From: Spirochaetota bacterium
GTDB taxonomy: Bacteria > Spirochaetota > Brevinematia > DTOW01
Direction of reading: 5' to 3'
NCBI GenBank assembly: GCA_028276145.1
Contig: JAPYWX010000090.1
Span: 1 to 6,493, forward strand
DNA length: 6,493 nt
Shown: one piece after another, positions 3,733 through 6,493 of the stretch
Position numbering within the stretch: position 1 is the first letter of the stretch
How the letters are laid out: the number at the start of each line of letters is the position of its first letter
Translations under genes and position numbers: made by a program
The notes under the pieces: model-generated
The model's input: only the letters and a program-made list of their open reading frames with translations
The model's database searches: none
Told to the model about the DNA's origin: nothing

Positions 3733-6366
3733 CTACCTCCTTGATAATTTTATTATTGTATTTTTAGCTAAGTACATAAAAACTGGCAGAACAAACAAGG
3801 CAGAAACACTACTAACTATCATTGAAACGAAGAGAAGTAACCCAAAATTTCTAAGAGGCACAATTGTTGAAAGTAGCAATGTAGCGAAACCTAACCCCAC
3901 AGAAAAAGCATTAAAGAATATACCCTTACCGGTAGTTGACACTGTTTTGTAAAAAGCTTCGTTGAAATCTAACCCATTCTTAATTTCGTATGTGTACCTA
4001 GAAATGAAATGAATTGTGTAGTCTATTCCAGTACCTACAGCAATTGATGCTACTGTTATCATTATATAATCCAATTTTATGTCAAAGAGTCCAAGTATAC
4101 CAAAGTCAATAATTACCGTTAGTAATATGGGTATTAGCGATATTAATCCTTCAATAAAAGAGCCAAAAGTGAGTGTATTCAAAATGAGAACTACAAAAAT
4201 TATTATTAATAAACTCATAGCCTGATTTGCTAAAAGCCTTCTTTCCATGTCAGAGAAGAGTTTTGCTATACCGGTTACTTCTCCTTTTTCAAACATAGCA
4301 TCGCCATTCGGCGATGGTAAAACTAAATAATTCCAAACTGAAGGTGACAAAGCATACATCATGTCAGACCTAGAAATGATATCTTCATTCACTTTTATAC
4401 CCTTTGTATTCAGCGAAGAATAAATGTACTCTACAAAATTCTTTAAAAACTTCTCTTTTGATTGATAATCATTTAGCTTCTTGAGAGTATCAAGGTTATT
4501 TTCAAGGTATGTTCTAACTAATGGGAATATTAGGTTTGTTGTTTCAATTACATTTTCACTCGAAACAACACCTGCCCTCGAAAGCCTATTGAAGACAAAT
4601 TTTGTTATCAGTAATGATGTATAATCAATGTTTTCGTATGGTGGAATGTTCGTAGCCTTTTTGTACAATTCAAGTTGATTACTAATATAGTTTATAAGTT
4701 CGTATCTCTTCTCAGAGGAGACTTTACCAAGTAATACAGAAATGAGAGCCTCATCTTTTTCAGGTGTTACTATTCTCTCTACACTCTGATTTCCTTCAAT
4801 GAAAAACCAAAGGTTTTGTACTTCATATTCAGTATTTGGAATCATTTTGACATTTACCATTCCTTCGTTCAACTCTGAAATTACACCTACTATTGATGTA
4901 GGTTTGGTTTTGCCACCTAGGAAGAATCTAGTCTCTTCTTCAATTATACTCATTACCTTTAATAAGTTAGGATTCTGTACATCCCCCTTGAAGTAGACTT
5001 TCATTTCAAATGAGCCATCAAATTTGTTTGCTATTGCCTCACTAACTATTCTTGGCTCTGCGTTTTTATCAAAGTAACCTAGGTAGTCAACTTCTACCTT
5101 TATTTTTGTCATGAAATATATTGATAGTCCTACTAAAATGATAACGACAGAAGCTACCACTACTTTGTGATTCATTGCCAACTCACCTAATTTCCTTAAG
5201 AATTTACTTTCGTGGTATTCTTTTTGTTTTGCTGAAGAGTTATAGGTGTTGCTAGTTGTTTTTAGGATTGCTATTACGAATGTGTAAGTTAGGAGAAGTG
5301 CGAAAAATGTACCCAAAGATGTTACTGTTGAAAAGTTCTTTGTAGAGTTCATGTCGTTACCTATACCTATGGAGATGAAACTTGCTATAGTTGTGAGTCC
5401 GCTCATTAGCACCGGCATGAATATTCTTCTTATAACTGCCATTAAGATTTCTTCTTTGCTACTTGTGGTCATGATGGATTGCTTTTCTCTGAATTCATTT
5501 ATAACATGTATCGCGTAGGCGTTGCCTACGGCTATCAATACAACAGGTATTGCTACGCTAAATGTTGTTAATGGATACCCTAGGTACCCCATTATTCCCA
5601 TTCCAATGAGAGTTGCTATTAATACAGTTGTGAGAGGAACCAAAGTTTCTACTATCCCTCTAAATGAGAGGAATAATGTTAATAAGACTATTATTGATAC
5701 TACAGGCACGAGTTTACTTATATCGTTAACCACAATTTTTGACATTGAGTTCAGTAACATTGGTGTGCCGCCGAAGTAGAGTTTACAATCTAAATTGCTT
5801 GATTTTATGTAATCTTCAATCTTCTTTCTTACCTTTGCGCCTATTTCATCTGCTTTTACTTCAGGATCAGGCAGTGCAATTATATTAGCACTTTTTGAAT
5901 CGTACGAGACCAAACTACCTACAAACGATTCCTTTGAAAAAACATACTTTTTTATTGATTTTATTTCCTCTTCCGAGGATGGTATATCCTCGGGAAACAA
6001 TTTTTCTATAACTAGTGTATCACCTTTACCTCTTACATCATCTGCTTCAGTTAGACTAAGAACATTTATTATACCTTCTTCCTCTTGTATAAGTTTTGAA
6101 ATATTTCTTATGTGCTGAAGATTTTCGTGTGTAAACACATCGTCTTTGAAATCAATCATTATCACCATTGGGTTGTTGCTTTTGAACCTCTCATTCACAT
6201 AGTAGTTGAGCTTGGCAATCTCACTATCTTTAGAAAACCAGTGTAGTACATCGTTGTCAATTCGTATCAAAAATAGCCCATAAACCGAAATTAAAATGAG
6301 TATAAGAACTGATATGAAAATGATTCTTTCATTTCTTACTATCCATTGAAATACCTTATCAATCAT
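3733..6366 (-). CDS. RND/MMPL superfamily exporter (HAE3-like)
   Basis: This is an 877-residue inner-membrane transporter with the RND two-repeat plan. Helix 1 is near residues 13-34, followed by a porter loop of about 180 residues. Helices 2-6 lie near 218-235, 240-262, 266-290, 314-335 and 345-367. Helix 7 (400-420) leads into a second, larger extracytoplasmic loop of about 290 residues, and helices 8-12 span 716-866. The second repeat has the proton-relay motif GTGIDYTIHFISRY (D782). The equivalent first-repeat motif is VGNAYAIHVINEF, with Ala where the Asp would be, so proton coupling is probably asymmetric. Such proteins export lipids or other hydrophobic compounds and often work without a tripartite outer-membrane channel; none is encoded here. 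Translation starts from AAGGAGG (6373-6379), and the ATG overlaps the upstream gene by 8 bases. The substrate cannot be inferred. Confidence 0.92.
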   Translation of the reverse strand: MIDKVFQWIVRNERIIFISVLILILISVYGLFLIRIDNDVLHWFSKDSEIAKLNYYVNERFKSNNPMVIMIDFKDDVFTHENLQHIRNISKLIQEEEGIINVLSLTEADDVRGKGDTLVIEKLFPEDIPSSEEEIKSIKKYVFSKESFVGSLVSYDSKSANIIALPDPEVKADEIGAKVRKKIEDYIKSSNLDCKLYFGGTPMLLNSMSKIVVNDISKLVPVVSIIVLLTLFLSFRGIVETLVPLTTVLIATLIGMGIMGYLGYPLTTFSVAIPVVLIAVGNAYAIHVINEFREKQSIMTTSSKEEILMAVIRRIFMPVLMSGLTTIASFISIGIGNDMNSTKNFSTVTSLGTFFALLLTYTFVIAILKTTSNTYNSSAKQKEYHESKFLRKLGELAMNHKVVVASVVIILVGLSIYFMTKIKVEVDYLGYFDKNAEPRIVSEAIANKFDGSFEMKVYFKGDVQNPNLLKVMSIIEEETRFFLGGKTKPTSIVGVISELNEGMVNVKMIPNTEYEVQNLWFFIEGNQSVERIVTPEKDEALISVLLGKVSSEKRYELINYISNQLELYKKATNIPPYENIDYTSLLITKFVFNRLSRAGVVSSENVIETTNLIFPLVRTYLENNLDTLKKLNDYQSKEKFLKNFVEYIYSSLNTKGIKVNEDIISRSDMMYALSPSVWNYLVLPSPNGDAMFEKGEVTGIAKLFSDMERRLLANQAMSLLIIIFVVLILNTLTFGSFIEGLISLIPILLTVIIDFGILGLFDIKLDYIMITVASIAVGTGIDYTIHFISRYTYEIKNGLDFNEAFYKTVSTTGKGIFFNAFSVGLGFATLLLSTIVPLRNFGLLLFVSMIVSSVSALFVLPVFMYLAKNTIIKLSRR
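3736..3742 (-). promoter_or_regulatory. Ribosome-binding site of the SDR gene inside the exporter C-terminus
   Basis: AAGGAGG is formed by the exporter's final Arg-Arg codons (AGG AGG) with the preceding bases, six bases before the SDR ATG at 3729. Ribosomes finishing the exporter would uncover or reuse this site, which points to coupled synthesis. Confidence 0.85.
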
Positions 6367-6493
6367 TTTCCCCCTCCTTTTTGTCCTCTATTAGGAAAGT
6401 TATGATTTTGTATATTTTTTCAGAGTACTCTTCTTTGATTATGTTCATTTCTTCCTTACTTACTTCTTCAGATTCAAGCCTCATTTTCATATA
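6359..6493 (-). CDS. 3' end of an unidentified gene upstream of the exporter
   Basis: An open frame enters from the right edge and ends at TGA (6361-6359), overlapping the exporter start by 8 bases. The visible 43-44 residues are strongly charged, mainly Glu and Lys, with heptad-like hydrophobic residues (MRLESEEVSKEEMNIIKEEY; IYKIITFLIEDKKEGEND), consistent with a helical or coiled-coil C-terminus. Two ATG codons sit almost at the edge (6490, 6484), so this could in principle be a whole small protein, but no upstream sequence is available to test for a ribosome-binding site. A C-terminal tail of a longer protein is more likely. The overlap makes it the first visible member of the exporter-SDR operon. 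I cannot assign a function. Confidence 0.65.
   Translation of the reverse strand, partial: YMKMRLESEEVSKEEMNIIKEEYSEKIYKIITFLIEDKKEGEND
6373..6379 (-). promoter_or_regulatory. Ribosome-binding site of the exporter gene inside the upstream gene
   Basis: AAGGAGG lies six bases before the ATG at 6366, within the last codons of the upstream reading frame. It supports this start and translational coupling. Confidence 0.85.

Overview
The window looks like AT-rich bacterial chromosome, roughly one third G+C by eye. Shine-Dalgarno sites are strong (AAGGAGG) in the operon on the right and the promoters are sigma70-like. Gene content (FabF, an RND/MMPL exporter, an SDR, a Xer recombinase, a small membrane-anchored zinc-ribbon protein) does not fix the phylum. 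The zinc-ribbon protein and the exporter type remind me of Spirochaetota, but that is a weak guess from memory.

Layout. (1) 1-178, minus: the first 59 codons of fabF, with its own promoter (200-228) and a 7-bp inverted repeat over the -35 box. (2) 180-631: a hairpin-rich intergenic stretch with one copy of a dispersed repeat (325-445). (3) 632-988, plus: a 118-residue protein with one N-terminal membrane helix and a four-cysteine zinc ribbon. (4) 989-1745: about 750 bp without a credible gene, holding ten same-strand copies of ATGCACA, a perfect 41-bp direct repeat and a very AT-rich flank; it resembles an iteron or DnaA-box cluster. (5) 1746-2678, minus: a complete XerC/XerD-type tyrosine recombinase with all six catalytic residues. 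A dif-like sequence (2679-2706) abuts its start codon. (6) 2679-2925: a second copy of the dispersed repeat (2770-2892) plus a partial unit. (7) 2926-6493, minus: a tightly coupled operon of an unidentified upstream gene (only its 3' end is present), an 877-residue RND/MMPL exporter and a classical SDR oxidoreductase, with an 8-nt overlap at one junction and a 3-nt gap at the other.

How the parts may work together. The exporter and SDR are translationally coupled and probably act on one hydrophobic or lipid-like envelope compound, though the substrate cannot be read from sequence. The most unusual part is 325-2892. Here a recombinase with an adjacent candidate target, an iteron-like array and a small membrane protein lie between two direct copies of a hairpin repeat. 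This could be a single-recombinase Xer/dif locus, an origin-like region, or a relic of an integrated replicon or Xer-exploiting element. The sequence raises these possibilities but does not decide between them.
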